Part shown: positions 1 to 11,489 of the stretch, in pieces | Layout: each line of letters begins with the position of its first letter | Numbering within the stretch: position 1 is the first letter of the stretch | Notes under the pieces: generated by a model | The model's database searches: none | What the model was told of the DNA's origin: nothing | What the model saw: only the letters and a program-made list of their open reading frames with translations | Program-made: the position numbers and the translations under genes | Source of the DNA: Verrucomicrobiota bacterium | Lineage (GTDB): Bacteria; Verrucomicrobiota; Verrucomicrobiia; Limisphaerales; J093 | Direction: 5' to 3' | DNA length: 64,000 nt | Assembly (NCBI GenBank): GCA_016871715.1 | Contig: VHCO01000010.1 | Span: forward strand, 1-64,000

Positions 1-1
1 G

Positions 2-316
2 TATCGGCGGCGGTTGTTTGTGCGGGGAGGGGTGTCTGGGAGCAGCGGGAAGGTGGCGTTGAGCCGGGAGCAGATTCGGCGTGTGTTGGAGAAGGGCGGG
101 GAGTTGAGTGTGGGCGAGGTGTTGCGGTTGCGGATACGGCACATGACGGACGGGGTAGTGTTGGGGTCGAAGGGTTTTGTGGACGGGGTATGGCTGGCGC
201 ATCGGGAGCGGTTTGGGGGCAAGCGGCGGAGTGGGGCGCGGCCGATTCGAGGGGCAGGCGCGACGCTGGCGGGGTTGAACGCCTTGCGCGACTTGCGGGT
301 GGCGGCCGTCTCGTGA
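2..316 (+). CDS. REP-associated tyrosine transposase (RAYT), C-terminal part, open at left edge
   Basis: The reading frame is open from the first bases of the window, so the gene begins outside it. What is visible matches the C-terminal tail of RAYT (Y1_Tnp, IS200-like) proteins: a helical segment, then a DGVVLGSKGFVD stretch, an FGGKRRSGARP stretch and a terminal LNALRDLRV motif, all in family order. The HUH and tyrosine catalytic residues would lie upstream and cannot be seen. RAYTs mobilise or maintain REP palindromes, and the window carries several such palindromes. Whether the complete gene is intact is unknown. Confidence 0.75.
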   Translation, partial: YRRRLFVRGGVSGSSGKVALSREQIRRVLEKGGELSVGEVLRLRIRHMTDGVVLGSKGFVDGVWLAHRERFGGKRRSGARPIRGAGATLAGLNALRDLRVAAVS

Positions 317-544
317 ACTGAGGGCCCGCTCCTCGGAGGGTCACGGATGCGGTTGGCGTCGGGGGGGGTGGGGCGCACGCTTGCGGCTGTGGGTGTGGGT
401 GGGGAATGGGGAAGGGGTCAGGGCTGATTCACCTGGAGTGGAAGGGCCGGGCAGCCGCAGGGATGAGACGAAGAACGACAGGACCTTTTTCGCCCACGCG
501 CCGACGCTCGTCGGATGATTCTCGATGATCGGGACGGTGAGGCG
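317..544. other. Short intergenic stretch between two transposase remnants
   Basis: No convincing coding region, RNA gene or clear hairpin pair is seen here. The stretch separates the RAYT tail from the DruA/ISAs1 remnant. Confidence 0.5.
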
Positions 545-1529
545 ATGGATTTGCGTCGCGTAACGGTTCGGCTACTGCGCGAGGAGGAGCGCTCGGAGTT
601 TGATTAGCGACTCGAAGAACAGCACTACCTGGCCAGCAGCGTTTTGGTCGGCGAGTCGCTGCGGTATGTGGCCGAGCTCGACGGTCAGTGGGTTGCCTTG
701 CTGGCCTTCAGCGCGCCCGCGCTGCATCTCAAAGGACGTGAACGATGGATCGGGTGGAGTGCGCGGCAACGGGCCCGACGCCTGGGATTGGTCGTCAATA
801 ACAGCCGGTTTCTCGTGCTGCCGGACCGCCAGCGCTATCCCAACCTCGGCTCGCGCGTGCTCGGCCTGTGCTTGCGGCGGCTGAGCGTGGACTGGGAGGC
901 CGGCTGGGGCCATCCGGTGCTCGTGGTCGAGAGTTTCGTGGATGAAGCCGAGGTGACGGGTCCCTGTTCCTTCCGGGCCCCGGCCCTGGAAAGTCTGCTC
1001 GATCGCTTGAGCGCATTGCCCGATCCACGGCGGGGGCATGGGCTGCGTCACCGGCAACGGTTTGTCGTGGCCTGCGCCGTGATTTCGACGTTGATGGGTG
1101 CCTGCGGCTACCGGGCCTTTGAGAACACGACCAAGAAGTTCACACAGCGGCAACTGCGCGCGTTGGGAGCTCAGCCAGACGAGGAGGACGGGCGCTACGA
1201 TCCGCCGAGCGACTCGACCTTCCAGCGCGTGCTCAACCGGCTGGACGCAAGCCGGGTCGCGTCGATCGTCGGCACCTGGCTGGCCGAGCAGGAGGTCGGC
1301 GCGCCGGGCCGGCTGGCCCAGCAGGGTTTTCCCCCCTCAGGGCCAATGGGAGAAGGGCCACGGGCGCCTTGATCACCGGCGCATCGCGCGGGTGGCCGTC
1401 ACACCAGAGGATATCGGTCTGTGCGGCTGCTGGCAGGTGATTGCGGTCGACCGCAAAGAACTGGAACAAGTGGCTTGGCAGGTCCTACCTACCCAGGGCA
1501 AGCTCGCGTCCAGTATTTCATTACTTTAA
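545..1529 (+). pseudogene. DruA-like (DUF4338) domain fused to ISAs1-family transposase N-terminus, broken
   Basis: From the ATG at 545 the frame encodes a DUF4338/DruA-type domain (HYLASS, VGESLRYVA, RWIGWS, NNSRFLVLP, VVESFVDE). It continues into the N-terminal part of an ISAs1-family transposase (LSALPDPRRGHGLRHRQ, then FQRVLNRLD). There are three lesions. An in-frame TAG lies at 605-607, just before the conserved HYL region. A one-base frame change lies in the T4C6 run near 1327-1336, after which the second frame carries the ISAs1 KGHGR motif. The gene is then truncated near 1500, before any DDE catalytic core. DUF4338 is the domain of DruA from the Druantia defence system and also occurs fused to transposases. 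Here it is clearly element debris, not a defence gene. Confidence 0.75.
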
Positions 1530-1616
1530 CCCCGACCCACCACCCAAGCGCTAGAGCTTCGTCCCGAGGCGCGTTCGCGGGGAGTTTCCAGAGCCACTCC
1601 TGACAGGGGGTTCCTC

Positions 1617-1632
1617 AGGAGGCTGGGGGTTG
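1617..1632 (+). promoter_or_regulatory. Ribosome binding site and TTG start of the giant gene
   Basis: AGGAGG at 1617-1622 lies 7 bases before a TTG at 1630. The LEPR motif follows within about 20 codons. A perfect Shine-Dalgarno at good spacing supports TTG as the start. Confidence 0.6.
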
Positions 1633-1680
1633 GGACAAGCGATCTGCAGCCACGTGCGATTGGACCGCAACGAGTTCCAG

Positions 1681-1722
1681 ATCGAGAGCTTGGAACCGCG
1701 TATCCTGCTCTCGGGCGATTCA
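1681..1722 (+). other. LEPR-XLL N-terminal motif
   Basis: The encoded segment IESLEPRILLSGDS lies about 17 residues from the TTG start. LEPR-XLL motifs mark the N-termini of very large exported proteins in Planctomycetota, Verrucomicrobiota and some proteobacteria. No conventional Sec signal peptide precedes it. Confidence 0.8.
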
Positions 1723-1929
1723 GTGTTGCCTATCGATCGCCCCCCGTCGGGCGTGGCCGATGGCGCCCGCGGCCCCGTGGTGGAAGTCGCCTCACCCTCG
1801 ACGGCGGACCTTGGGTATGGGTGGGACATGGATTTGGAGGCTGAGGTTGGGGCGGGCGTGCCGGACCTGTTACAGGGCAGCGAACCGCTGGCGGTGGTGG
1901 CCGGACCGAAGGTAGCGCTCTCGGCGGCA

Positions 1930-3560
1930 GGTGCTGGAACCGCGGGCAACACACTCGAGACGGCACGCGACTTGTCGTTGAGCGAGCAACCGCCCGGCGG
2001 TGGCTACTTCGTAGCGACGGCTGAAGGGGTGGTTGACCCGGCCACCTACGGCACGAACTGGAGCGACCCCGACTACTGGAAATTCCAAGCGTTGCCCGGC
2101 GACCTAATCTCGATCAGCGTTGACACCCCCGACAGCGGTCTGGATCCATTTGTCGAGTTGCGAAACGCCTCGGACGCGGCTTTGGCTGGGGACGATCATC
2201 GCGGGCCGGGAAACGACGCGCTCATGGCGGCCTATCGGATTGAAGCGACGGGAACCTACTACGTCGCCGTGGGCAAGAACTGGTGGAGCACGACCCCAGG
2301 CAGCTACCGACTGCGGGTCGACCTGACCCGCGGCGTCCCCCTCGAGGACGACGGCGACTACGCCAACGATACCCCGGCGAGGGCGAACCCGTTGGAGTTG
2401 GCCAGCGCGGGCAACCACCGCACCGCGACCATCGCGGGCAATATCATGGCCTCCGAAGGGGCAAACCGGGACGAAGACATGTTTGGATGGGGGACCATCA
2501 ATGCCGGCGTGGTGGTCGACCTTAAGCTCCGGCTCCCCGCGTTAAGCGATCTGGAGCCGATTCTCAAGTTGGTCGACTTCGACGGCCAAGCGCTGGTGGA
2601 TGAGGACGGCAATGTCGAGAATGGCCACTTCCGGACGGTCGTCCCGGCGCACGGTCGCTATTACGCCTCGGTGGCGGCGGTCAGCGGGGAAGGCACCTTG
2701 GGGATCTACCTTTTGGATGTCGATCTGTTGGACAGCGTGCCGCCCGAAGTGGCGCGAGTTTCCGGACTGCCGCCTCCCGGTGAAACGTCCGGTCAACCGC
2801 TGAGCTCGTTCACGGTCGAGTTCACGGAGGACCTGGCTGCCGGGACCGTGAACCCGGTGAACCCGCTGGTGATTCGCCGGGGCGATCATGCGTATTTCCT
2901 GACGCCTGAGGCGATGCCGTGGGCGGAGGCGGAAGTGTATGCAACCAGCCTAGGCGGCCACCTGGCCAGCCTGGGAGACGCTGCGGAACAGGAGCTTGTA
3001 GCCGAATGGTTTGCGGCCGCTAACCCGTGGATCGGTCTGACCGACCGAACCACCGAGGGCACCTGGCTCTGGACGGATGGCGGAACGGCCGATTACACCT
3101 TCTGGGATCAAGGGGAACCGAACGACAGCGACGGGCGAGCCGACTTCGCTTTCATGTGGCACGGCGGCCCGTGGCAAGACTCGCGCGGTGGCGAGGTACG
3201 GCGGGGCGTGGTCGAGTTGGTGGGCGCTGCGGATACCGACGGGGACGGCATCCCGAACGTCATCGATGTCGACCCGCAGGATGCGCTCAACGGTTGGGAT
3301 CTAAGGGAGGCGGGGTCGACCAGGCCTTCTTCACGGCCGATGACACCGTTTACTCGGTAGCCCTAGCCAGCCCCTACGAGCGGGGCACAGAAGCTCGACT
3401 CTACTTGCGGGACGGCCCGCTGGGCACCGGGCGCTACCGGCTGACGATCAACAGCCGACTCGCCGACAACGTAGGCAACCGTTTGGATGGCAACGGCGAT
3501 GGGACCGGGGGCGATCCGTACCGGTTGGAGTTCAACGTGGCCCTGCCGACCGACCGCCAA
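1930..3560 (+). repeat. Internal repeat R1: PPC domain plus one C-type lectin domain
   Basis: This is the first copy of the long repeat. Its PPC-like domain is marked by WSDPDYW (near 2058) and an FGWGTINAG segment. The C-type lectin domain spans about 2880-3215 and contains WIGL and the calcium-site motif GEPN. An aspartate-rich DTDGDGIP linker follows. It is about 370 bp shorter than R2 and R3 because the first of the two lectin domains is missing. The one-base frame loss at 3312-3315 lies near its end. Confidence 0.75.
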
Positions 3561-5558
3561 TTCGAGGGCCGGTCGAACAACGGTTTCGCTGCGGCAACGG
3601 CGCTCGAGTTGACCGAGAGCCCGGCCGGGAGCGGGCTTTGGCTGGGCCGCGGCCTCGGGATGATCGACCCGGGATACCCGCAGGACGAATGGACGGACCC
3701 GGATTACTGGCGGTTCGAGGCCAAGGCCGGGGACCTCGTGACGGCGAGCGTGGCGACGCCCGACGGGAATCTGAACACCCGGATGCGGCTCTACGACGCG
3801 CGCGGGACCCAATTAGTCGAGAATGACGATTCCGGAGCCGACTACGACGCGTTGATCAGCCATTTCCCGATCCCGGCCGATGGCACCTATTTCATCGTTG
3901 CGCAGAAGAACTACTGGGTGGACGAGCGCGGGCCGTACTCGATGTGGTTGGCCCTGGCCCGGGGCATCCAGATGGAGACCGACTGGGAGTACGGCAACGA
4001 CAGTGTGTCCGCGGCCAACGCGGTCGTGCTCGAGACCACACCCGCCGGCCGGATCGCCACCATCGCCGGCGCGGCGATCGCGCCGCAGGGGGAACGCGCC
4101 GATGCAGACTTCTACGGCTGGGGCACACTCAACGCCGGCAACACCGTCGAGTTGACCATCGCCCTGCCGGTTTCCAGCCGGTTACAGCCGCGTCTGTTCC
4201 TGGTGGATGCACAGGGGCGCGAGCTTGCGGATGAAGACGGCGACCCGACGGACGGGCATTTTCTGGCAACGCTGACGGCCGACGGCCAGTACTACGCGCG
4301 GGTCGAGTCGTATTGGGTGTTCGACGGCCACCTCTATTTCGTAACCCCGACCGGCAAGAAATGGTTGGCGGGCGAGGCGGACGCCCAGAACAGCGGGGGA
4401 CACCTGGTCACCATTAACGACGCGGCAGAACAGGAGTGGCTTTGGCCGACCTTCAGGCAGTTCGGCAATCTGTGGATCGGCTTGAACGACCTCGAGACTG
4501 AGGGGACCTACGCCTGGGCCGATGGCACGCCACTGGACTACACGCACTGGCGTGAGAACGAACCCGACCAGCAACCCGGCCATAACGTCGCCTACATCGA
4601 GGCCGCCACGGGCTTGTGGCTCGACGGTTTCCAAGATCGGGAACCGCGGGCGCTGCTCGAGTGGCCCGCCCAGAATCCGACCGGCTCAGGCCCGGGCTAC
4701 TGGGGCCAGTACCTCCTCGACGTGCTCGTCTCGGATCGCGTGCCGCCGCTCCTCTCGTCCGTCACCGGCGTCCCAACCCCAGGTGGAACCGCGGATCTCC
4801 CGCTCGATTCGATCGTCCTGAGGTTCAGCGAAGATCTCGACCCAGCCACCGTCAACGCGACTCACCCACTCGTGCGCGCGCGGGAGGGGCGGTACTATTG
4901 GCTCACAGACGCGGCCCTGAGCTGGGAACAGGCCGAGGCGTACGCCACCTCGGTAGGCGGTCACCTCGTTACGATCAACGACGCAGCCGAGCAGTCCTTC
5001 CTCGAGTACTGGTTTGCCGCCGCCCAACCGTGGATCGGACTCACCGACCAGACCACCCCCGGCGAATACCACTGGGCCGATGGCGACCCGGCCAATTACC
5101 GGCACTGGGCCGCCGGAGAACCCAACGACGGTGGGGCGGACTTTGCGTACCTGCACCACAACGGCTTCTGGCTCGACCACCGCGCCCACGAACGGCATCG
5201 CGGCTTGATCGAGTTAGCAGGCGCGCCTGACGGCGACGGCGACGGCGTGCCCGACGCGATCGACCGGATGCCAGGCGACCCCGTCAACGCTTACGACCTC
5301 CGGTAGGCCGGCCCAGACGACATGTTCGGCACACCGGACGATGCGGTTTACTCGGTGCGGCTCCGCCAAGAGTACACGGGGGGCACCCAGGTGCTCCTCG
5401 ACTTGAACGATGGCCCATTGGCGACGGGGCATTACCGGCTCAGCGTCGGCGCATCCGTCGCGGACCCGGTGGGCAATCCACTCGATGGCGACGGCGACGG
5501 AACGGGCGGCGATTTCTATCGGCACGAGTTCTTTGTGGTCCTGCCGACGGACCTCGTG
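3561..5558 (+). repeat. Internal repeat R2: PPC domain plus two C-type lectin domains
   Basis: The repeat begins with the encoded FEGRSNNGFAAAT. PPC landmarks follow (WTDPDYW, FYGWGTLNAGN), then two lectin domains at about 4325-4680 and 4890-5215. The first has EPD in place of EPN; the second has GEPND. The unit ends with a DGDGDGVPD calcium-binding linker and the in-frame TAG at 5304-5306, where the paralogous repeats have glutamate. Confidence 0.75.
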
Positions 5559-7559
5559 TTCGAGGGACGATCCAACAACGGGTTCGCAGCGGCGACGGCG
5601 CTCGAACCGGTGGAAGACCCGGCGGGTGCAGGGTATTGGGTGGCGCGGGGTCAGGGCTCGGTCGATCCGGCCTGGGGGAGCACGGAATGGAGCGATCCGG
5701 ACTACTGGCGGTTCGAGGTCGAGGCCGGTGACCTGGTGACGTTGGCGGCGGACACACCCCGGAGCGATTTGGACGTTCTGCTCCGCCTCTACGACGAGGC
5801 GGGGAGGGAACAGACCGCTAGCAATGACGAGGGCCCACACGCCGATTCACTGATCAGCCGGTGGGTCGCTCCCACCTCGGCCACGTACTACTTGGCGGTG
5901 TTGAAGCAATACTGGTCGACCTTGCCGGGTGCGTACCTGGTTCGTATCGATATCGCGCGCGGCATCCAACAGGAACTGGACCACAACTACCGGAACGACG
6001 CCATCGCCCAGGCCGACACCCTCACCTTGGACATCGAGGCGGGCGCTCGCCAGGCGGTCGTCAGCGGCACCGTCATGGACCTCGAGGGCGCCCAGAAGGA
6101 CGAGGACTTCTTCGGTTGGGGCACCGTCAACGCGGGCAATACGGTCGAACTGGACCTTCTCCTGCCCGCGTCGAGCCGGATGGTTCCCTGGGTGCGGTTG
6201 GTCGACGACCAGGGCCAGCCCCTGCCCGACGAGGACGGCGAGCCGCTCGATGGCCACGCCTTGGTCACGCTGAGTCAGAGCGGCAACCATTACGCCCAAG
6301 TCGAGTCCTTCTGGTCCTACGAAGGCCACTACTACACCCTCACGCCAACCGCCCGGCGCTGGGTGGACGCCGAGGCCTACGCTCAATCCCTGGGCGGCCA
6401 TCTGATCGCCATCGACAACCAGGCCGAACAACAGTGGGCCCGGGCGACCTTCGGACAAATCGGCAACTTCTGGATCGGCCTCAATAACCAGGCGGGGACT
6501 GGCACTTGGGTCTGGGCGGACGGTAAGATCCCGACCTACACGAACTGGCAGGCCGGCGAGCCGAACCAGGGCTCCCACACCGTCAGTTACCTCGATGTGA
6601 GCAACGGGTACTGGTACGACGGCAACCCGGACTGGAATGTCCTCGGCATCGTCGAAGTGGATGGCCCGGCGCGGGCACCCGGCGGCCCGGGGTTTTGGGC
6701 CCAGTACCTCCTGCGCGTCCGGGTGACCGACACCGTTCCCCCGAAGGTGATCGATGTGGAGGGATGGCCCGCCTCGGGTGCGACCAGCGCTGAGCCGGTC
6801 GGTTCGTTGACGATCGCGTTCAGCGAAGCCCTGGACCCCGCCACGGCCAACGCCACCAATCCCCTGGTCGTCGGCTTCGGCGGCCATCACTATCTTCTCA
6901 CCCCGACGGCGCTGAGTTGGGCCGATGCCGAGGCGTATGCCACAGGCTTGGGCGGCCATCTGGCCACCATCGATGGCGAAGTCGAAGACCGTTTCCTGAC
7001 CGAGTGGTTTGCCGCCGCCGAGCCCTGGATTGGCCTCAATGACGCCGGCGAGGAGGGCGTGTGGGTCTGGGCCAGCGGCACGCCCCCCGCCTACCTTGGG
7101 TGGCAACCGGGCGAGCCCAACGACGGCGATGGCCGCGCGGATTATGCGTACCTCGCTGACCTCGGCGGCTGGCGCGACGGTCGTTCTACTGCCACCCGCC
7201 GCGGCCTGGTCGAGTTGGCCGGCGTTCCCGATGCCGACCCCGACGGCGTTCCCGATCCGCTCGATGTCGTTCCCTCCGACCCGATCGATTACTACGACCT
7301 GCGCGAGCGCGGGCCGGATGGGCGCTTCGACACGGCCGACGACACTGTGTACGCCCTCGAATTGTCCGAGCCCTACACGACCGGCAATGTCGTTCGCCTC
7401 GGCTTAGCCGACGGGCCGCTGGGCGACGGTTCCTACCGGCTCACGCTCTCCGCGCGCCTGACCGATGCCATCGGCACCGCCCTGGACGGCAATGGCGACG
7501 GTACCGCCGGCGATCCTTACGAGCATCTCTTCACCGTCAACCTCCCGGCCGGACTCGAG
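5559..7559 (+). repeat. Internal repeat R3: PPC domain plus two C-type lectin domains
   Basis: This is the best preserved copy, with no lesion. It carries FEGRSNNGFAAAT, WSDPDYW and FFGWGTVNAGN, then lectin domains at about 6320-6660 (GEPNQ) and 6885-7220 (GEPND). A DADPDGVPD linker and the DLRERGPDG junction follow. The landmarks recur at 1,998 and 2,001 bp spacing from R2 to R3 to R4, so the unit length is strictly kept. Confidence 0.8.
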
Positions 7560-8270
7560 TTCGAAGGCCGCACCAATGGCAGCCTGGCCGCCGCCACACC
7601 GCTGCCCATGACCGAAGACCCGGTGGGCAGCGGGTTCTGGGTCGGACGCGGCATCGGCACCGTGGATCCAGCGCGCGCCCGTGGCGAGTGGCTCGATCCG
7701 GACTGGTGGACGTTCACGGCGCAGGCTGGGGACTGGCTGGCGGTGGCCATGGATACGCCTGCCAGTGACGTCGATCCCTTGATCCGCATCTACCGGTCGG
7801 ACGGCACGGAACTCGTCGGCGACAACAACGCCGGCCCCGACAACGACGCCTTCGTCAGTCGTTACCTAATTCCCGCAGACGGCGCCTACTACATCGCCGC
7901 CCTCAAGTACCATTACAGCGAAGTGCCCGGAAGCTACCTGTTGCGCGCCAGCCTTGCCCGCGACCTCGAACTGGAAGCCGACGCCGATTATGGCAACGGT
8001 CGGCCGGCGGACGCCAACGACGTGACCTTGCAGGCGGAACAGGGGACCCGTCGAGGGGTTGTGGCCGGAACGCTCATGGCCCCAGGTCGAGATGTCGTCG
8101 ACCGGGACTTCTTCGGCTGGGGCACCCTCAACGCCGGCAACGTCGTCGAACTGAGCGTCACCCTGCCCGCCTCGAGTCGGGCCGTGTTGCGCGTCTTCCT
8201 GGTGGCGGCCCTCGAGGGGGCCGGACCGTTCGGTCAATACCTGCTCGACTTGACGATCGCCCCCTCGGGC
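7560..8270 (+). repeat. Internal repeat R4: PPC domain only, truncated
   Basis: This copy has the FEGRTNGSLAAAT and FFGWGTLNAGN landmarks but no lectin domains. The text jumps from the end of the PPC part to the QYLLDLTI segment that normally follows the first lectin domain. It then enters the CARDB array. Confidence 0.7.
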
Positions 8271-11200
8271 CAGCTCGACTTTGCCGACCTGAGCGGCGTT
8301 GCCATTCAACTGCCAGCCAGCGCCGAGAGCGGCGGGCTCCTGCCGGTCCAATGGACCGCCGGCAACTTCGGCACGGCAACGACCCCCGCCAGCGAGTGGC
8401 TCGACCGCCTGGTCCTCTCCCCGAACGAGATCTACGGCGATGCCGACGATCTTTACCTGACTTCGACACGGCACGCCGGCCCCCTAGGTCCGCAGCAGGA
8501 GTACACCGGCCAGGCCGAAGTCAGAGTGCCCGCCGGCGCAGCGGGGACCTACTGGTTGTTCGTGGAATTGGACGAGACCGACGCCGTCTTCGAGTTCGTT
8601 CTCGAGGGCAACAACGTCTTCCGCAGCTCGGCCACAGTCACGATCTCACTGTCGGATTATGCCGACCTCGAAGCCAAGCAACTCCTTGCTCCTGCCCTCG
8701 CGATTGCGGGCGCCGAGGCCAGCTTCTCCTGGACCATCGCCAATGCCGGTCCCGGCACGACCGCGGACGGCGCCGGCGGCGTGGTCAGCCAGTGGAGCGA
8801 TCGCTTGGTCCTTTCCCGCAATGCCGCCTACGGCGACGGCGACGATCGCCTGCTGGCGGAAGTGCGGCACGACGGCGCTTTGGGACCGGCGGGGACCTAC
8901 TCGGGTTCCTGGACCGGACGTCTGCCTGCCGGGCTGAGTGGCGCCTATTACACCTTCCTCTTCACCGACGTCCGCAACGCCGTCTATGAATACACCGACC
9001 AAGCGGCCAACCTCGTGCGCACGGCCGAACCCCTCCGCATCGCCTCCGGGCCGTACGCTGACTTGGTGGTAGGAACACCCCTAGCCTCCGCAACCGCACG
9101 GGTCGGTCAGGACCTGGCGGTGCAGTGGACGGTGACCAACGCCACCAACGCCTTCGGCCCCACTCCCGTCCCGCGCTGGTACGATCGCTTGATCCTCAGT
9201 CGCGATGCGGTGTTGGGCGGCGCCGACGACCTCAATCTCGGCGATTTCTACCACGACGGCACGCTCGCGGTGGGGCAGAGCTACACGGGAACCGCGACGG
9301 TGTCGATCCCCTCGGGCTGGGGTGGATCGGCGCACCTCTTCGTCCTCACCGACGCGCGGGGGCAGGTCTACGAGTTCGAGTTCGACGGCAACAACGCGAC
9401 ACCCGCCGGCCAGGCCCTGGCCCTCACCGTGGTCGGCCCCGATCTGGTGATCGACGGACCGCCAGCCGCCCCGGCGACGGCCCAGTTCGGCAGCACAGTG
9501 GCGCTCTCCTGGACCGTGCGCAACACCGGCTCGGAGACAGCGGCACCTTCCAAGTCGTCTTCCGCGTGGACAATCAGGTCGTGGGCACGCAGACCGTCAG
9601 CAGCCCGCTCGCGCCCGGGCAGTCCGTCGTCGTGAACCAGCCGTGGACAGTCCGCGCAGGCAGCCAAGTGCTTCGCGTCACCGCGGACGCGGCGAGCGCC
9701 ATCCTCGAGGCCAACGAAGCGAACAACGAGCGGACCACCCCAGCCCCGCAGGTGGCCGACGAGAGCGCCCCGCAGATCCTGCGCGTCAGCCCGGAAGCCG
9801 GCAGCAAAGTGCGCGGTCGCGTTGCGGTCGAGATCTTCGCGGTCGATGCCAGCGGCGTGGCCAACTACCAACTCGATTACTCCGCCAACGGCCAGGATTG
9901 GACCTCTCTAGGCAGCGCCGCCAACGGCCGGTTCACCTGGGATACCGCCCCGCTCAGCGACGGTTCCTACTCCCTGCGCGCCACCGCCACTGATCCCCTC
10001 GGCAACCGGTCTACGTTCGAGTTCCAATACCAGGTTGACAACCAGGCCCCGCCCGCCGTCCAGTTGACCGCCACGCCAGGCGAGTTCCGCGTCGACCTCC
10101 GTTGGAGTGCGTCCGACGCACTTGATTTCGCCTACTACCGGCTGTACCGCAGCACGGCGCCCAACTCCGGGTTCCAGCCGATCAACGGCAAGATGACACA
10201 GGAGACCTTCGCCGACCGCCAAGTTACGGCCGGCACCACCTACTTCTATCGCCTGACCGTCTTCGATCATGTGGGGAACGAAAGCGTACCCTCGAATGTG
10301 GTCTCCGCCGCGGCCCTGCTGGACAGCACGCCACCCGTCATTCGGACCTTGACCCCTGCAGAAGGAACCGCCGCCGCCACCGCCCTTCAGCTTCGCCTGG
10401 ACGCCAGCGACAATGTCGCCGTCACGAGGTATCGGTTCGAGTTCTCGATCGATGGCACCGCCTGGAGCCTCATCGCCGAGGGCGCGAACGCGTCGGTTTC
10501 CTGGGCGGTCGATCAAGTGCCGCATGGCGCCTACCGCGTCTGCGCCACCGCCACCGACGCCCAGGGCAACGCGACTTCGCGGACACAACTCTATCAGGTC
10601 GACCACCTCGGCCCGAACGCCCCAGCCAACCTGCGACTCGAGGCGGCGGAATTGGCGTTGATCGTCGCCTGGGACACGGTGGGCGCCCCGGACTTCCACT
10701 CCTACGAACTCCAACGTTCGCAGGCCGGCGGCCCGTTCGAAGTCGTTCTCCCGTCCACCTCATCGAGCCTCTTCGTCGACCGCGGTGTGACCGCGGGCCT
10801 CACCTATACCTACCGCGTGGTCGCCGTCGATCAGAATGGCAACCGCAGTGACCCGTCCAACCAGGCCACCCAAACCCCCTTGCCCGATACCACCCCGCCG
10901 CTGGTCCGCCGAGTCGTTCCCGGCGACGGCGCCGCCTTGCGCGGACAAGTGACCCTGCAAGCCGAGGCCACCGACAACATCGCCGTGGCCCAGTTCACTT
11001 TCGCCTTTGCCGCCGCTGGCACGCAAACCTGGACCACCGTTGGCACCGATACCGCGCCCCGGGCACTGGGCAACGGCATCTGGCAGGGCGCAGTTTCCTG
11101 GAACACCGATCCCTTAGCTGAGGGCAATTACGATGTGCGAGTGACCGCCCGCGACGCCGGCAACCTGACCGCCGAACGGGTTTATACCGTCTCGATCGAC

Positions 11201-11489
11201 CGCACACCGCCGGCGGCGCCCGAGGCGCCCTCGATCGAGAACCCGCGCACGGGCGGCACCCTCAAGCTGAGCTGGACAGCTTCATCCGATCCAACCGCCA
11301 CCGGCTATCGCCTGTACCGGTCCGAAACCCAGGGCGGCAACGGTCAACCGGTCGGCGGCGTCCTCAGCGCCCTCGAGTTCTGGGATACGGAACTCGAGAA
11401 CGCACGCACCTATTACTACACGCTCACCGCGGTCGACGCGGCCGGAAACCAATCGAGCCGCTCGCCGGAACGCCCGGGCACGCCCACCG
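8271..11489 (+). other. CARDB array followed by three Ig-FN3 domain pairs (part of giant gene)
   Basis: About four CARDB-like units (8276-9760) share a pattern of YADL start, WSDRLVLS, a GDGDD segment and a GNN end. Three alternating pairs of Ig-like (PPVIRTLTP-type) and fibronectin-III (YRLYRS, YYYTLTAVD) domains of about 570 bp follow to 11489. A one-base loss at about 9538 lies in the fourth CARDB unit. These folds are usual stalk modules of surface proteins. Confidence 0.7.

Noticed and set aside
545..1372. A Druantia defence system based on the DruA-like domain
   Set aside because: No DruB-E homologues or helicase are nearby; the domain is joined to a broken transposase.
1930..7559. A CRISPR-like or tandem DNA array, from the regular spacing of repeats
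   Set aside because: The 2-kb units are diverged protein-coding repeats, not short identical repeats with spacers. No CRISPR array is visible anywhere in the window.
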